Positions 47,963-57,309 are shown, counted from the first letter of the stretch. The stretch: 64,000 nt of DNA from Achromobacter aloeverae (GCF_004121055.1 NZ_PYAL01000005.1:248001-312000); one strand, 5' to 3'. Numbers and translations: made by a program. Notes: a model not told the origin generated them from the sequence alone.

Positions 47963-48979
47963 ATGGCATACGCGAGTTTTTCCCAACGGTTCCTGCCATT
48001 GCGCAGGCGGGCGCTGGCGGCATTGGCCCTGGCCGCCAGCGGCCTGCTGGGCGGCAGCATGGCCGCCTACGCCCAGCAGGCCCCGGACGCGGCGCCCGCC
48101 CCGGCGGGGCCGTTGAAGGTGGTGGCCAGTTTCTCCATCCTGGGCGACATGGTGAAGCAGATCGGCGGTGGCGACGTGCAGGTCGACGTGCTGGTCGGCC
48201 CGGACGGCGATGCCCATGAGTACGAGCCGACCCCGGCCGATGCCCGCCGCCTGGCCGCCGCCCAACTGGTGGTGGTCAATGGCCTGGGATTCGAGGCCTG
48301 GCTGCCCAAGCTGGTGCGCGCGTCCGGTTTCAAGGGGACGACCGTGGTGGCGTCGGAAGGCGTGACGCCGCGCGATTTCGGCGGCGACGCGACCGGGGGA
48401 CATGGTCACGATCATGGCGCCGGCAAGCCGGGCGAGCATGCCCATGACGGCAATACCGATCCGCATGCGTGGCAGAACCTGGCCAATGGCGCCCGCTACG
48501 CCCGCAATATCGGCGCCGCGCTGGCGGCCGCGGATGCCGCGCATGCCGATGCCTATCGGCAGCGCACGGATGCGTATGTCGCGCGCATCGAGGCGCTGGA
48601 CGCGCGGGTGAAACAGGCTTTCGCGGCCCTGCCGCCGGAGCGCCGGCGCGTGGTCACGTCGCATGATGCCTTCGGCTATTTCGGCGACGCTTACGGCATG
48701 ACGTTCATCTCCGCCATGGGCATCTCGACCGAGGCCGAGCCGTCCGCCGCGGACGTTGCGCGCATCATCGGCCAGATCCGCCAGGAGAAGGTCCCCGCGG
48801 TGTTCTTCGAGAACGTCAGCAGTCCCAGGCTGGCGCAGCAGATCGCGCGCGAGACCGGTGCGCGCGTGGGCGGCACCTTGTACTCCGATGCCCTGGCCAA
48901 GCCGGGCTTGCCGGCCGCCACCTACCTGGGCATGTTCGAGTGGAACCTCAGCCAGTTCATGGCGGCGCTGAAGCCGTGA
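47963..48979 (+). CDS. znuA: Zinc-binding periplasmic protein
   Basis: 338 residues. Signal peptide ending near AAYAQQ, then the cluster A-I metal-binding fold: VLVGPDGDAHEYEPTP (first His ligand), the His-rich loop GHGHDHGAGKPGEHAHDG, DPHAWQNL (second), TSHDAFGYF (third). A His-rich loop is typical of zinc rather than manganese binders. The next gene starts in a GTGA overlap. Confidence 0.93.
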   Translation: MAYASFSQRFLPLRRRALAALALAASGLLGGSMAAYAQQAPDAAPAPAGPLKVVASFSILGDMVKQIGGGDVQVDVLVGPDGDAHEYEPTPADARRLAAAQLVVVNGLGFEAWLPKLVRASGFKGTTVVASEGVTPRDFGGDATGGHGHDHGAGKPGEHAHDGNTDPHAWQNLANGARYARNIGAALAAADAAHADAYRQRTDAYVARIEALDARVKQAFAALPPERRRVVTSHDAFGYFGDAYGMTFISAMGISTEAEPSAADVARIIGQIRQEKVPAVFFENVSSPRLAQQIARETGARVGGTLYSDALAKPGLPAATYLGMFEWNLSQFMAALKP

Positions 48980-49791
48980 ACGTGCGCGTTTTCCGCAATG
49001 CCAGGTGCTGCGCCGCGCATCGCGGCGGGCCGCTGACGGGCGGGCATGCTGGCGCGCGCGGCGCCAGGCCCGACATCACGGCGGGCGCCACGTTCAACGC
49101 CTTGCCTAGGGCCTCGGCGCCGGGCGGTATCAGGCGCGCGACCGGCGCCTTGCTGGCGGCTGCGGCCCTGGTGGCCGCCGCGCCCGCGCAGGCGCATCCG
49201 CATATGTGGATAGATGGCGAGGCCGTGCTGCGCTTCGATGGCCAAGGCCGGCTGGAAGCCCTGCGGGAACGCTGGCAGTTCGACGAGATGTTCGTCGCCT
49301 ATACGACGCAGGGGCTGGCCGACAAGAAGGGCCAGCTGTCGCCCGCCACGCTGGATCGCATGGCGCGGGAATGGATGGGCGCCCTCGGCGAACCCATCTC
49401 CCATTACTTCACGCGCGTGGCCGTGGACGGCAAGGTGGTGGCCTATGCGGCGCCGCGCGACGCCAAGGTCGAATGGGACGCGAAGCGCAAGACGATGGCG
49501 CTGGTGTTCACGCTGCCCTTGCAGCAGCCGGTGGCGCCGGGCGCGACGGGCGTCGACATCGACATCATCGATCCCACCTATTTCGTGGCCTACGATTTCA
49601 GCACGGCGGGCGCCGTCGCCATGGACCGTGCGCCGGCGGGTTGCCGCGCGGACTACCGTCCGCCCAAGCCGCTGGATGCGGCGCTGGTGCAGCAGCTGGC
49701 GGCCATTCCGGCGGACCAGCCGGACTTGCCGGAGGAGTTGTTCGCGGTCACCAAGGGCTTGACGCATCGAATACGGCTGACGTGTCCGTGA
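48976..49791 (+). CDS. DUF1007 family periplasmic protein
   Basis: 271 residues from GTG 48976, overlapping the znuA stop. The signal-like helix ends in APAQAHPHMWID, leaving His residues at the mature N-terminus. DUF1007 proteins commonly accompany NicO-type metal transporters, as here. Probably helps metal delivery in the periplasm. Confidence 0.88.
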   Translation: MNVRVFRNARCCAAHRGGPLTGGHAGARGARPDITAGATFNALPRASAPGGIRRATGALLAAAALVAAAPAQAHPHMWIDGEAVLRFDGQGRLEALRERWQFDEMFVAYTTQGLADKKGQLSPATLDRMAREWMGALGEPISHYFTRVAVDGKVVAYAAPRDAKVEWDAKRKTMALVFTLPLQQPVAPGATGVDIDIIDPTYFVAYDFSTAGAVAMDRAPAGCRADYRPPKPLDAALVQQLAAIPADQPDLPEELFAVTKGLTHRIRLTCP

Positions 49792-51110
49792 CCGATCTGT
49801 CGATAAACCCTGGGTCCGCGACTGGACGGCCTGCGACGCATGCATTCGCGAGGCCAGCGCCCGCGGGCCATGGGCGGCAAGCGGGAAAAGCGGGCATTTC
49901 CCGCTTGGTGATCTGCCTGGGTGTGTTGTTGGCGGGCGCGCTGTTGCCGGCGATGGCGGCGCCGCATCCGTTCGGCGTGCCGGAGGCGGGGGGCGGCGCG
50001 ATGGACGGGCCGGACTGGCTGCTGCGCCTGCTGGGTTGGGTGTCGACCTGGCAGAGCCATTTCTATCGGCAGCTCACGGGAGCGCTGCGCGCCTGGCAGG
50101 ACGATGCCTGGGCCGCATGGCCGATGGTGGGATTGTCGTTCGCGTATGGGGTCTTTCATGCGCTGGGGCCGGGACATGGCAAGGCGGTGGTTGCCACCTA
50201 TGTGCTGGCCAATCGCCAGACGGCTCGCAACGGCGCCGTGCTGGCCTTGCTGTCGGCCTTGGTGCAGGCGCTGGTGGCAATCCTGCTGGTGAGCGTGGCC
50301 GGGGGTGTCCTGCGCGTCACGGCGGGGACCATGAACGCCGCGACGCGGTGGCTGGAGACAGGCTCGTTCGCGATGATCGTGGCGTTGGGCGCCTGGCTGG
50401 TGTGGCGCAAGGCGATACGGCCCGTGTGGCGGCGTACGGGCGGCCGCAGCGCCGCGCTCGACGCGGCGGGCGGTCGCGATGCCTATCATGGGCAGGGCGA
50501 TGATGATGGCCACAGCCACAGCCACAGCCACAGCCACAGCCACAGCCACAGCCACAGCCACAGCCACAGCCACAGCCACAGCGACCACAGCCACGGCCAC
50601 GGCCACGACCACGGCTACGGCTACGGCCAGCACACCGACCACACCGACCACAGCCATGCACAGGGCGGCAACCCCGCCTCGTGGGGCCAAGGCCATCGCG
50701 GCCATGCTCACGGCACGCACGGTGTCGATTGTGGCTGCGGCCATGCCCATGTCCCGCCGCTGCGTGCGGCGGCCGGGCGCTTGAATCCCCGCAAGGCATG
50801 GTCCGCCATCCTCGCGGTTGGCCTTCGTCCTTGCAGCGGCGCCTTGATCGTATTGGTGTTCGCGTTGGCGCAGGATTTCTACCTGGCCGGCATCGTGTCC
50901 GCATTGGCCATGGGCCTGGGTACGGGGTTGACCGTCGCCACGCTCGCCTGGGCCGCGGTCGCCGCGGGCGATCTGCTCGTGCGCGGCGGCGCGCGCCTGT
51001 CGCAGGCCTGGGCCGGGCGCCTGCGCTACGCCATGCAGGCCTGCGCGGCGGTGGCCGTGTTCGCTTTCGGCTTGCTGCTGCTGGGCGGCGCGGTCATGGG
51101 CGCCGCCTGA
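49788..51110 (+). CDS. NicO/RcnA-type nickel-cobalt family transporter with His-Ser run
   Basis: About 440 residues from GTG 49788 (GTGA overlap with DUF1007; GTG 49782 also possible). First helices contain FHALGPGHGKAVVATYVL, the family metal signature. A central loop has twelve His-Ser pairs followed by more His. The second half has LRPCSGALIVLVFAL. Operon position after znuCBA suggests a zinc-linked role; nickel or cobalt export is the textbook alternative. Confidence 0.9.
   Translation: MTDLSINPGSATGRPATHAFARPAPAGHGRQAGKAGISRLVICLGVLLAGALLPAMAAPHPFGVPEAGGGAMDGPDWLLRLLGWVSTWQSHFYRQLTGALRAWQDDAWAAWPMVGLSFAYGVFHALGPGHGKAVVATYVLANRQTARNGAVLALLSALVQALVAILLVSVAGGVLRVTAGTMNAATRWLETGSFAMIVALGAWLVWRKAIRPVWRRTGGRSAALDAAGGRDAYHGQGDDDGHSHSHSHSHSHSHSHSHSHSHSHSDHSHGHGHDHGYGYGQHTDHTDHSHAQGGNPASWGQGHRGHAHGTHGVDCGCGHAHVPPLRAAAGRLNPRKAWSAILAVGLRPCSGALIVLVFALAQDFYLAGIVSALAMGLGTGLTVATLAWAAVAAGDLLVRGGARLSQAWAGRLRYAMQACAAVAVFAFGLLLLGGAVMGAA
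50511..50582 (+). repeat. Twelve perfect CACAGC hexamers in the NicO gene
   Basis: 72 bases of uninterrupted CACAGC encode twelve His-Ser pairs in a cytoplasmic or periplasmic loop. Six-base units keep the frame when slippage changes the copy number, so the loop length could vary between isolates. Confidence 0.95.
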
Positions 51111-51188
51111 CCGGCGCGTGTCCAGGGCTACCAGGCTCTTCAATATCTGCAAGGCAAGGCCTTCAAGGCCATCGGACCCTCGGGTAGT

Positions 51189-52172
51189 TCAGGACTTACG
51201 CCCCGCGCGCGGATGGGCCTGGTCATACACCTTGGCCAGATGCTGGAAGTCCAGCCGGGTATAGACCTGCGTGGTGGAGATGTTCGCGTGCCCCAGCATT
51301 TCCTGCACCGCGCGCAGGTCCTGCGCCGATTGCAGGACGTGGCTGGCGAAGCTGTGGCGCAGCACGTGCGGATGCACATGCACGGGCAGTCCGCTGGCCA
51401 GGGCCACTTTTTCCAGTTGCCGCTGCACGACGCGCGGTGTGATGCGCCGTCCGCGCTCGCCCAGGAACAGCGCGGCCGCGTCGGCGGGCCCGCTGGCGGG
51501 GCCCAGCAGGCGCGCGCGCACCTGCAGCCACGCTTGCAGCGCGGCCAGCGCCGCCGCGCCCACCGGCACCGACCGCCGCTTGCCACCCTTGCCCAGCACC
51601 ACCACCTCGCGTTCGTCCAGGTTCAGCCAGCTGGAGGATTCGTGTTCAGGGCTGCGCGCATAGCGCCAGTCCAGGCCCGTGAGTTCCGACAGCCGCAGGC
51701 CGCTGGAATACAGCAGTTCGAACATGGCCTGGTCGCGCAGCGCGACGGGCTCCGTCGCGGCCTGCGCGACGGGTCTTTCGAGCAGGGCCTGGGCTTGTTC
51801 CACCGAGAGCGCCTTGGGCAGTCCGCGGGCGGCCTTGGGCGCCTTGACCCCCGCCACCGGATTACCAGGCAAACCAGCCTCGCGGGCCCACCACTGGTAG
51901 AAGCCCCGCCACGCCGCCAGCGCACGCGCCAGGCTGCGCGGACCCAGGTCGCGCGCATGCAGCCGCGCGACGAACTGCCGGATATGGCCATTGGACAACT
52001 GTTCCAGGGGCCGTTCGCCCGCCAGCGTGGCCAGGTGGGCAAGGTCGCGCCGGTAGCCGGCCAGCGTATGCGGGGAATAGCGCCGGTGCGTTTCCAGATG
52101 CGCGAGCCACGCCTGCATGGGCGGCGGCAGGGCTTGCGGATCGTGCGCCATGGTCCCCGTTGCTCCCATCAT
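51189..52172 (-). CDS. xerC: Tyrosine recombinase XerC
   Basis: Resolves chromosome dimers at dif with XerD. 327 residues from ATG 52172 (ATG 52151 possible). SAM-like N-terminal domain (LAHLETHRRYSPHTLAGYRRDL) and the catalytic set R (SGLRLSELTGLDW), K (GKGGKRRSVPV), HxxR (HVLRHSFASH), H (LGHANISTTQ) and the tyrosine in VYTRLD. Follows the DUF484 gene, as usual in proteobacteria. Confidence 0.95.
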   Translation of the reverse strand: MMGATGTMAHDPQALPPPMQAWLAHLETHRRYSPHTLAGYRRDLAHLATLAGERPLEQLSNGHIRQFVARLHARDLGPRSLARALAAWRGFYQWWAREAGLPGNPVAGVKAPKAARGLPKALSVEQAQALLERPVAQAATEPVALRDQAMFELLYSSGLRLSELTGLDWRYARSPEHESSSWLNLDEREVVVLGKGGKRRSVPVGAAALAALQAWLQVRARLLGPASGPADAAALFLGERGRRITPRVVQRQLEKVALASGLPVHVHPHVLRHSFASHVLQSAQDLRAVQEMLGHANISTTQVYTRLDFQHLAKVYDQAHPRAGRKS

Positions 52173-52201
52173 CCGTCCCTGGCCGCCGTGTAGGCCAACG
52201 T

Positions 52202-52867
52202 CTAGGCCGCCGCCAATCGGCGCAGCGTGGCGGATGCCAGGTTGCCGACGGTTTCGAGGAAGGCCGTGCCCTTGTCGGGCGCGAAGCGCTCGGCATCGTC
52301 CGAACCCAGGACCAGCAGGCCGATGCTGGGTTCTTCGGGGGCCGGACGCAGCGGAATCATGGCCAGCGATCGCGGCGTCGCCGAGAGCCATTTGACGGCC
52401 TCGAACGCCGTATCGGTGCCGCAATACGGCACTTTCAGGCTGTCGGTGAACGTCCTCACGTCTTCCGGCACCGGCTCGCCGTAGCCGGTTTCCGGCAGCT
52501 CCGCCAGGCGCCACAAGCGCAATCCGACTTCGTTGAGATCGAATTGCTGGGCCAGGCCCAGGGCGATTTCACCGGGCAAGCGCTGGATTTCCACTTCGCC
52601 GAGCAGGCGGCAGCACCACTGCGTCAGCTTGGTGCTGATGCTTTCATTGAAGCTGGCGTTGCTGATGAGTTCGTTCAGCCGCCATTCGAACTCGCGGTTG
52701 CGTTCGCGCAGCGTGAAGATCTGTCGTTCGCCCAGCGAAATCGTGCGCCCACCATGCGGATGCGGCACTTGCAGGGTGGAGAACAGCTCGGCATGCGCGG
52801 TGAAGAAATCGGGATTCTCCCGCAGGAAGTCGGCAACCTGGTCGGCGCTAAGAGTCGTGTCGGTCAT
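52202..52867 (-). CDS. DUF484 family protein
   Basis: 221 residues. Opens with VADFLRENPDFFTAHAELFSTLQVPHPHGG, family-typical, followed by a GAF-like domain. Lies between dapF and xerC, 2 bases after dapF, the same order as in many gammaproteobacteria. Function unknown. Confidence 0.92.
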   Translation of the reverse strand: MTDTTLSADQVADFLRENPDFFTAHAELFSTLQVPHPHGGRTISLGERQIFTLRERNREFEWRLNELISNASFNESISTKLTQWCCRLLGEVEIQRLPGEIALGLAQQFDLNEVGLRLWRLAELPETGYGEPVPEDVRTFTDSLKVPYCGTDTAFEAVKWLSATPRSLAMIPLRPAPEEPSIGLLVLGSDDAERFAPDKGTAFLETVGNLASATLRRLAAA

Positions 52868-52869
52868 GT

Positions 52870-53784
52870 TCAGCGATTCAATGCCATGGAAAAAACGAGC
52901 TGGTCGATGTCGATCCGGCCGGTGTAGACCGAAGTGGCCGGGCCGGTCATGCGCAGCGAGGATCCGTCCCAGTCCACCGTCAACACCCCGCCCCGCGCGT
53001 GCACGCGCACCGGCGTGTCCAGCACGCCGCGACGGATGCCCGCGGCCACCGCCGCGCAGGCGCCCGTGCCGCAGGCCAGTGTTTCGCCGGCGCCGCGTTC
53101 GTAGACACGCAAGCGTATGGTGTTGCGGTCGACGACCTGCATGAAGCCGGCGTTGACGCGGCGCGGAAAGCGCGCGTGCGATTCGACCAGGGGACCGATG
53201 CGTTCGACGGGTGCCTGGTCGACGTCGTCGACGATCTGCACCGCGTGTGGATTGGAAATGGCGACGGCCGAGATCTCCACCGTGGCCGGCAGGTCGCTGC
53301 CGCCGCCCCGTGCGGCCGTCGCGTCTTGCAAGGGCAGCGTGTACAGGGTGTCGGCGCCTTCCGTCCGGGTGGCCAGGCCAGCGGCGTCGAAGGGCAAGGC
53401 CGCCGGGTCGAACCGGGTGCTGCCCATTTCGACGGTGACCTGCTCGTCGTCGCCTTCGTCCAGCACGATGATGCCGGTGGCGATTTCCGCGCGCAGCGGG
53501 TTGCGGTCGGATAGGCCGGTCTCGTGCACGAAACGGACGAAGCAGCGCGCGCCGTTGCCGCAGTGTTCGACCTCGCTGCCATCCGAGTTGAAGATGCGGT
53601 AGCGGAAATCGGCCGCCGGCGAGGAGGCGGGCTCGACCAGCAGGATCTGGTCCGCGCCGATGCCGAAATGGCGGTCGCCGAGCGCGCGTGCGCGTTCGGG
53701 CGTCATTTCGATGGTTTGGCGCACGCCGTCGAGGACGACGAAGTCGTTGCCGGCGCCGTGCATTTTGGTGAAGTTCCAGTTCAT
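52870..53784 (-). CDS. dapF: Diaminopimelate epimerase
   Basis: Interconverts LL- and meso-diaminopimelate for lysine and peptidoglycan. 304 residues starting [17 protein letters not shown]. The two catalytic cysteines are in [10 protein letters not shown] and [15 protein letters not shown] 53784 fits homologs; ATG 53793 is 3 codons earlier. Confidence 0.96.
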   Translation of the reverse strand: MNWNFTKMHGAGNDFVVLDGVRQTIEMTPERARALGDRHFGIGADQILLVEPASSPAADFRYRIFNSDGSEVEHCGNGARCFVRFVHETGLSDRNPLRAEIATGIIVLDEGDDEQVTVEMGSTRFDPAALPFDAAGLATRTEGADTLYTLPLQDATAARGGGSDLPATVEISAVAISNPHAVQIVDDVDQAPVERIGPLVESHARFPRRVNAGFMQVVDRNTIRLRVYERGAGETLACGTGACAAVAAGIRRGVLDTPVRVHARGGVLTVDWDGSSLRMTGPATSVYTGRIDIDQLVFSMALNR

Positions 53785-53832
53785 GCGGGCCATTATCCTC
53801 CAATCCCGCCAGGCCGCGCAGGCCCGCCTGCC

Positions 53833-54855
53833 TCAGTAGAACTTGGCCTCGCCCGGCGGACGGGTCTTGAAGCGGCGATGCACCCAATAATATTGGCTGG
53901 GACAGCGCATGACCCAGCCTTCCAGTTCGCGGTTCAGGCGGGCGGTGGCGGCCTCGACGGTATCGTCGCCCGGGAAATCGGCCAGCGCCGGCAGCACTTC
54001 CACATGGTAATGGCCGGTGGCCGGGTCCCAGTGCTCCAGCACCGGGAAGACGGGCAACTGCCATTTGCGGGCGATCTGCGCGGTGGCCGGTACGGTGGCC
54101 GCCAGCACGCCGAAGAAGGGGACGAAGATGGCGCCGTCGCGGCCGAAGTCCATGTCCGGCAGGTAATAGACCGGGCGCGACTCGCGGATGTGGCGGATGA
54201 GCCCACGCACCCCGTCGCGTCGGCTGACCAGGTGGACGTCGTTGAAGCGGGTGCGGCCGGCCGCCACGATGGCGTCGACATCCGGATCGCGTTGCGGCGT
54301 GTACATGGTGGCGCCGGTGGGCGCGTCCATCGTCAACCGGGTGGCGGCGACATCCAGGCCGATGAAGTGCGGCGCCAGCAGCAGCATGGGTTTGCCTTCG
54401 TCCACCAGGCGCTGGAATTCGGGCGGGCGCGTGACGCTGACCATTTCCTCGATGGCCGCGCGTGAGCCGTACCACAGCACCCCGCGATCGATCAGCGACT
54501 GGCAGAGGGCGCGGAAATGCTCGCGCAGCCAGCGCTTGCGCGTGGCTTCGCTTTCATGGGGAAAGCACAGTTGCAGGTTGATGCGCACGATGCGCTGGCG
54601 GCGGCGGGCGAAACGCAGGGTCAGCCAGGTCAGGCCGGCGCCCAGGCGCTGGCGCGTGCCGGGGCTGACACGGCCGAACCAGCGGAACAGCGCTTCCAGC
54701 GCCCGGCGCTTCAGTCCTGGCTTGCCAGGTCCTGCCTTGGCCGGTTCCGCTTGACCTGGTCCCGCTTTGCCCGGTCCTGCCTGGTCGGCCCTGCCGGTTT
54801 GCGGTCCGGGCACGGCGCCATCCACGGTGCGCACCTTGTCCTGGGGCGCGTTCAT
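53833..54855 (-). CDS. LpxL/HtrB-type lipid A acyltransferase, distal copy
   Basis: 340 residues. Catalytic HxxxxD (APHFIGLD), YYLPDMDFGRDGAIFVPFFG and a C-terminal WVHRRFKTRP support late acyltransferase function. The first 50 residues are unusual: a run of Ala, Gly, Pro and Lys built from repeated AGPG units before the first helix. Start overlaps the stop of the upstream paralog as ATGA. Adds a secondary acyl chain to lipid A; chain specificity unknown. Confidence 0.92.
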   Translation of the reverse strand: MNAPQDKVRTVDGAVPGPQTGRADQAGPGKAGPGQAEPAKAGPGKPGLKRRALEALFRWFGRVSPGTRQRLGAGLTWLTLRFARRRQRIVRINLQLCFPHESEATRKRWLREHFRALCQSLIDRGVLWYGSRAAIEEMVSVTRPPEFQRLVDEGKPMLLLAPHFIGLDVAATRLTMDAPTGATMYTPQRDPDVDAIVAAGRTRFNDVHLVSRRDGVRGLIRHIRESRPVYYLPDMDFGRDGAIFVPFFGVLAATVPATAQIARKWQLPVFPVLEHWDPATGHYHVEVLPALADFPGDDTVEAATARLNRELEGWVMRCPSQYYWVHRRFKTRPPGEAKFY

Positions 54856-55718
54856 GGCGCGGGCTCCTGTCCGGCCACGACGTCGGGCGGCGGCGCGCCC
54901 CGCGTCTTGTAGCGGTTGTAGCTCCACAGGTACTGCTGCGGGAAGCGGCGGATCAGGGTCTCCATGGACGCATTGAGCAGCGCGGCCTGTTCCTGGGGCG
55001 TATCGGGCAGGGGGGACGGGATGCGCATGAGATGGATGCGCCAGCCGCGGCCGCGAGGCAGCCGTTCGCTGGCCATCAGGACGATGGGAACGTCGTGCGG
55101 CGCGGCCAGTTTGCCGGGCAGCGTGATGGTATAGGCCATGCGTCCGAAGAAGGGCGCCCAGACGCCTTCGCCGGCGCCCGGCGCCTGGTCGGGCAGCAGG
55201 CCGATGGCCTGTTGCTTGCGCAAGGCGCGAACGAATTCGCGCACGCCTTGCAGGGTCGCGGGCACCGCGCGCAGTTCGGCCGTGTTGCGGGCCTGTTCCA
55301 GCAGCGGCGCCAGGGCCGGCTGGCGCGGCGGGCGGAACATCACCGTCAACGGCATGCGCTTGGCGAGATAGCGCGCGTTGATTTCGAAGCCGCCGAGATG
55401 GGGCGTCAGGAAAATGACGCCGCGCTGTTCGGCCAGGGCGGCCTCCGCCACGGCCCAGTCGTCGGTCACGGTACGGGCCAGGCAATCGTCGGGCCGGAAC
55501 CAGATCTTGGGCTGCTCCAGCATCATGGCGCCGATCTCGCCGGCCGCGGCGCGCGCGAACGCGGCATCCGGATAGCCGGCCTGGCTCGCATTCGCGCGCA
55601 GGCGTTCGCGGTAGCGGCCGGGCAGCGCATAGGCCAGCCGCCCGCACAGCCGTCCCACGCCTTGCAGGAAGGTCAGGGGCAGGCAGGCCAGCAGACGAAA
55701 TAAGACAACGATCAGCAT
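54852..55718 (-). CDS. LpxL/HtrB-type lipid A acyltransferase, proximal copy
   Basis: 288 residues with an N-terminal membrane helix (MLIVVLFRLLACLPLTFLQG), catalytic HxxxxE (TPHLGGFE), LLPDQAPGAGEGVWAPFFG and YLWSYNRYKTR. Only partly similar to the downstream copy, so the pair probably adds different chains. Divergent from metK. Confidence 0.92.
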   Translation of the reverse strand: MLIVVLFRLLACLPLTFLQGVGRLCGRLAYALPGRYRERLRANASQAGYPDAAFARAAAGEIGAMMLEQPKIWFRPDDCLARTVTDDWAVAEAALAEQRGVIFLTPHLGGFEINARYLAKRMPLTVMFRPPRQPALAPLLEQARNTAELRAVPATLQGVREFVRALRKQQAIGLLPDQAPGAGEGVWAPFFGRMAYTITLPGKLAAPHDVPIVLMASERLPRGRGWRIHLMRIPSPLPDTPQEQAALLNASMETLIRRFPQQYLWSYNRYKTRGAPPPDVVAGQEPAP

Positions 55719-55768
55719 GCGGAACGGAGGAGCAGGGGGGCACGGCGGCAAGAGCCGCCATTTTCGCT

Positions 55769-55774
55769 TAAAAT
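55769..55774 (+). promoter_or_regulatory. Candidate -10 box of metK
   Basis: TAAAAT seven bases before the first stem of the riboswitch candidate, so transcription would begin almost exactly at the aptamer. The -35 hexamer is not convincing. Confidence 0.45.
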
Positions 55775-55780
55775 CGCCCG

Positions 55781-55860
55781 GTCGCCGAGTTAACCGACAA
55801 CTTGCGGGGCGACGCGCGGCGGGCCTTCGGCCGGCCGGGCAAAAATCCGCTAAAGCGTCG
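55781..55860 (+). ncRNA. Candidate SAM-II (SAM-alpha) riboswitch in the metK leader
   Basis: P1 pairs 55781-55786 (GTCGCC) with 55808-55813 (GGCGAC). The loop starts GAGTTAACC, close to the known GATTTAACC. The pseudoknot topology fits: GCGG 55804-55807 pairs with CCGC 55847-55850, and CGAC 55795-55798 pairs with GTCG 55857-55860, flanking the conserved CTAAA. An extra hairpin with a UUCG loop sits between P1 and the tail. It lies about 100 bases before metK and should bind S-adenosylmethionine to lower its own synthase. Confidence 0.75.
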
Positions 55861-55960
55861 CGCCGAATCAAGGTCCCTTCCGAGATTGCGATTTCAGGTG
55901 CAACGCGCCGATGAACAATCTTGCCGGTTCAAGCCGGTTATTTGTCAGAAGGACCTTGCC

Positions 55961-57124
55961 GTGGCGCAGAACGACTTCCTCTTTACCTCCGAATCCGTAT
56001 CCGAAGGCCATCCCGACAAGGTCGCGGACCAGATTTCCGATTCCATCCTGGACGCGATCTTCACGCAGGATCCCAATGCCCGCGTGGCCGCCGAGACCCT
56101 GTGCAACACCGGCCTGGTCGTCCTGGCCGGTGAAATCACCACCACCGCCAACGTCGACTACATCCAGGTCGCGCGCGACACCATCCGCCGCATCGGCTAC
56201 GACAACACCGACTACGGCATCGACTACAAGGGCTGCGCGGTGCTGGTCGCCTACGACAAGCAATCGCCCGATATCGCGCAGGGCGTGGACCGCACTTCCG
56301 AGGACTACCTGAACCAGGGCGCCGGCGACCAGGGCCTGATGTTCGGCTACGCTTGCGACGAAACCCCCGACCTGATGCCCGCGCCGATCTGGTATTCGCA
56401 CCGCCTGGTGCAGCGCCAGAGCGAACTGCGCAAGGACGGCCGCCTGCCGTGGCTGCGTCCGGACGCCAAGTCGCAGGTGACCTTCCGCTATATCGACGGC
56501 AAGCCCGCCGAGGTGGACACGGTCGTGCTGTCGACCCAGCACCATCCGGAAGTGTCGCAAGCGACCATCCGCGAAGCCGTCATCGAAGACATCATCAAGC
56601 CTTGCTTTCCGGCAGGCCTGATCACCGCCAAGACCAAGTTCCTGGTCAACCCGACCGGCCGTTTCGTCATCGGCGGCCCGCAAGGCGATTGCGGCCTGAC
56701 CGGCCGCAAGATCATCGTCGACACGTACGGCGGCGCGTGCCCGCACGGCGGCGGCGCCTTCTCGGGCAAGGATCCGTCCAAGGTGGACCGTTCGGCCGCC
56801 TACGCGGCTCGCTACGTGGCCAAGAACATCGTGGCGGCCGGCCTGGCGCGCCAATGCCAGGTGCAGGTGAGCTACGCCATCGGCGTGGCCGAGCCCATCA
56901 ACATCACCGTGTACACGGAAGGCACCGGCGTGCTGCCCGACGAGCAACTGGCCAAGCTGGTGCGCGAGCACTTCGACCTGCGTCCGAAGGGCATCGTCAA
57001 CATGCTGGACCTGCTGCGCCCCATCTACGCGAAGACCGCCGCCTACGGCCACTTTGGCCGCTCGGAGCCGGAATTCACGTGGGAAGCGACCGACAAGGTC
57101 GCCGCGCTGAAGAAGTCCGCTTGA
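55961..57124 (+). CDS. metK: S-adenosylmethionine synthetase
   Basis: 387 residues, GTG start with AAGGA 7 bases upstream. [20 protein letters not shown] at the N-terminus, [13 protein letters not shown] (loop and ATP site) and [16 protein letters not shown] (phosphate loop). Makes SAM from methionine and ATP. The frame opens upstream into the leader, which is not coding. Confidence 0.97.
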   Translation: MAQNDFLFTSESVSEGHPDKVADQISDSILDAIFTQDPNARVAAETLCNTGLVVLAGEITTTANVDYIQVARDTIRRIGYDNTDYGIDYKGCAVLVAYDKQSPDIAQGVDRTSEDYLNQGAGDQGLMFGYACDETPDLMPAPIWYSHRLVQRQSELRKDGRLPWLRPDAKSQVTFRYIDGKPAEVDTVVLSTQHHPEVSQATIREAVIEDIIKPCFPAGLITAKTKFLVNPTGRFVIGGPQGDCGLTGRKIIVDTYGGACPHGGGAFSGKDPSKVDRSAAYAARYVAKNIVAAGLARQCQVQVSYAIGVAEPINITVYTEGTGVLPDEQLAKLVREHFDLRPKGIVNMLDLLRPIYAKTAAYGHFGRSEPEFTWEATDKVAALKKSA

Positions 57125-57197
57125 TGCAGTCGGCTTGATGCAGTCAGCCTGACCGTCCCGCGCGGCCCTGAGGGCCGTCGAGACGGCCCAGGCCCAA

Positions 57198-57227
57198 GGG
57201 CGGCCCCTGCGGGGGCCGCCCTTTTTT
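57198..57227 (+). terminator. Rho-independent terminator of metK
   Basis: Stem GGGCGGCCCC / GGGGCCGCCC with a TGCG loop, followed by six T. It lies 73 bases after the metK stop. Confidence 0.9.
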
Positions 57228-57255
57228 CATCCGGCGCCACGCGATGGCGGTTGGC

Positions 57256-57309
57256 CCATGCGGCAAGCGGCGCCGATCGCGCGCCGCATGCCGCATGGGC
57301 GCGCGATCG
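57256..57309. repeat. Nested inverted repeats after metK
   Basis: An 11-base perfect inverted repeat (CGATCGCGCGC at 57274-57284 and GCGCGCGATCG at 57299-57309) has a 14-base loop. CCATGCGGC and GCCGCATGG form a second pair across the first arm. The structure could be a protein site or a REP-like remnant. Confidence 0.6.

Noticed and set aside
50511-50582. Possible CRISPR or minisatellite array
   Set aside because: The unit is 6 bases with no spacers and lies inside a coding frame.
49653-51152. 499-codon minus-strand frame across the NicO gene
   Set aside because: Its valine-alanine run is only the reverse reading of the His-Ser hexamers; the plus strand carries a clear transporter.
52868-54475. 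Long upstream extension of the DUF484 frame
   Set aside because: It covers dapF and the acyltransferase in an out-of-phase reading and is Arg/His-rich.
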